Assembly (NCBI GenBank): GCA_020635495.1 | Contig: JACJZQ010000031.1 | Location: 1 to 7,117, forward strand | Direction of reading: 5' to 3' | Source: Flavobacteriales bacterium | GTDB lineage: Bacteria > Bacteroidota > Bacteroidia > UBA10329 | DNA length: 7,117 nucleotides | Shown: positions 6,805 through 7,117 of the stretch, piece after piece | Numbering within the stretch: position 1 is the first letter of the stretch | Layout of the letters: each line of letters opens with the position of its first letter | Notes under the pieces: generated by a model | What the model saw: the letters and a program-made list of their open reading frames with translations, nothing else | Told to the model about the DNA's origin: nothing | The model's database searches: none | Position numbers and translations under genes: made by a program

Positions 6805-7117
6805 CTATTTAGAGTATATCTTGTTTCGAACCTGTATGAGACTCTGACATTTCCGGAGAATCGATTCGGCATCGGATACCTGTCCTTGTTTGGAGAACTC
6901 AAATGCGTCCTTCAGTTTATCCAAAACTTCACCATCGATTTCCCTGGCTTCAATGCTGTTAGTAGGCGACACATATCGAACATCTTCAATCAGGTCGTTT
7001 ACCATTCCACCTACAACAGCCGCGCTTTCAGGCTCTCTCAAACACCAAAGTTCAAACTCACGGAGGACACCAACAATTTCAGCCTTGCTTTTAACCAAAC
7101 CATCCTGTTCTATTTGT
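6805..7117 (-). CDS. Small helical protein of unknown function (5' end outside window)
   Basis: The frame ending at the TAG at 6805-6807 stays open to the right edge. No in-frame ATG occurs between 7098 and 7117. The only internal candidate near the edge is a TTG at 7096-7098, which would give 97 residues. I consider it more likely that the gene starts beyond the window. The visible 104 or so residues are predicted to be mostly helical and mixed-charge, with no signal peptide, membrane span, cysteine cluster or known motif. A central helix-turn-helix-like arrangement (about 30-80 residues before the end) resembles small all-helical adaptor or repeat proteins, but this is too weak to name a fold. 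It precedes the 771-residue membrane protein by 21 bases, so it is probably co-transcribed. It could also be the C-terminal part of a larger protein. Confidence 0.75.
   Translation of the reverse strand, partial: QIEQDGLVKSKAEIVGVLREFELWCLREPESAAVVGGMVNDLIEDVRYVSPTNSIEAREIDGEVLDKLKDAFEFSKQGQVSDAESILRKCQSLIQVRNKIYSK

Larger units (their letters stand above)
1..7117 (-). other. Interior of one co-directional operon; gaps of 26 bases or less
   Basis: Six minus-strand genes follow each other with gaps of 21, 19, -4, 10 and 26 bases. No gap is long enough for a promoter plus leader, and I see no stem-loop with a T-run in any of them. No stretch of 300 bases lacks a gene. The transcript enters from the right and leaves to the left, so promoter, terminator and possibly further members of the system are outside the window. 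Confidence 0.82.

Noticed and set aside
6615..6902. A minus-strand frame spanning the junction of the first two genes
   Set aside because: It is out of frame with both convincing genes, covers their boundary and has an Arg-rich composition typical of a shadow frame.

Overview
The window carries a single-direction block of six protein-coding genes, all on the minus strand and read from right to left. It covers essentially the whole 7.1 kb. Spacings between successive genes are 21, 19, -4, 10 and 26 bases, so this looks like the interior of one operon. The first gene in transcription order is cut by the right edge and the last by the left edge. Promoter and terminator must therefore lie outside. 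I see no RNA gene, mobile element, CRISPR array or plus-strand gene.

Organism: most likely a member of Bacteroidota. The best clue is the TonB C-terminal domain at the left end, with its Y-P-G-G, L-x-Y-P-x-x-A and G-V-H-P-L-L-D-E-A-A motifs. These are the form typical of the many 'energy transducer TonB' paralogues of that phylum. The moderately AT-rich composition and the general lack of Shine-Dalgarno sequences fit; one start is a striking exception. This is family-level inference, not a species call.

Layout in transcription order: (a) 6805-7117, a partial small helical protein of unknown function. (b) 4468-6783, a 771-residue protein with a coiled coil, one hydrophobic segment, a long helical body, an acidic disordered tail and a C-terminal four-cysteine zinc ribbon. 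(c) 3519-4448 and (d) 2467-3522, two adjacent full-length paralogues with a shared helical core, overlapping by ATGA. (e) 1482-2456, a bactofilin-like beta-helix protein with a helical C-terminal extension. (f) 1-1455, an N-terminal zinc ribbon, an acidic linker, a helical domain, one membrane span, a periplasmic linker and a TonB C-terminal domain. This last gene has no stop inside the window and is easily missed.

How they may work together (inference): nothing looks enzymatic; I find no nucleotide-binding motif, protease or transferase. The parts are structural: a polymer-type beta-helix scaffold, coiled-coil paralogues, and two membrane-anchored proteins that each end in a zinc ribbon of identical spacing. 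One of these reaches into the periplasm with a TonB-type domain. This suggests an inner-membrane-associated cytoplasmic scaffold linked to the envelope. I know of no described system with this composition, so it is the main candidate for something new here.
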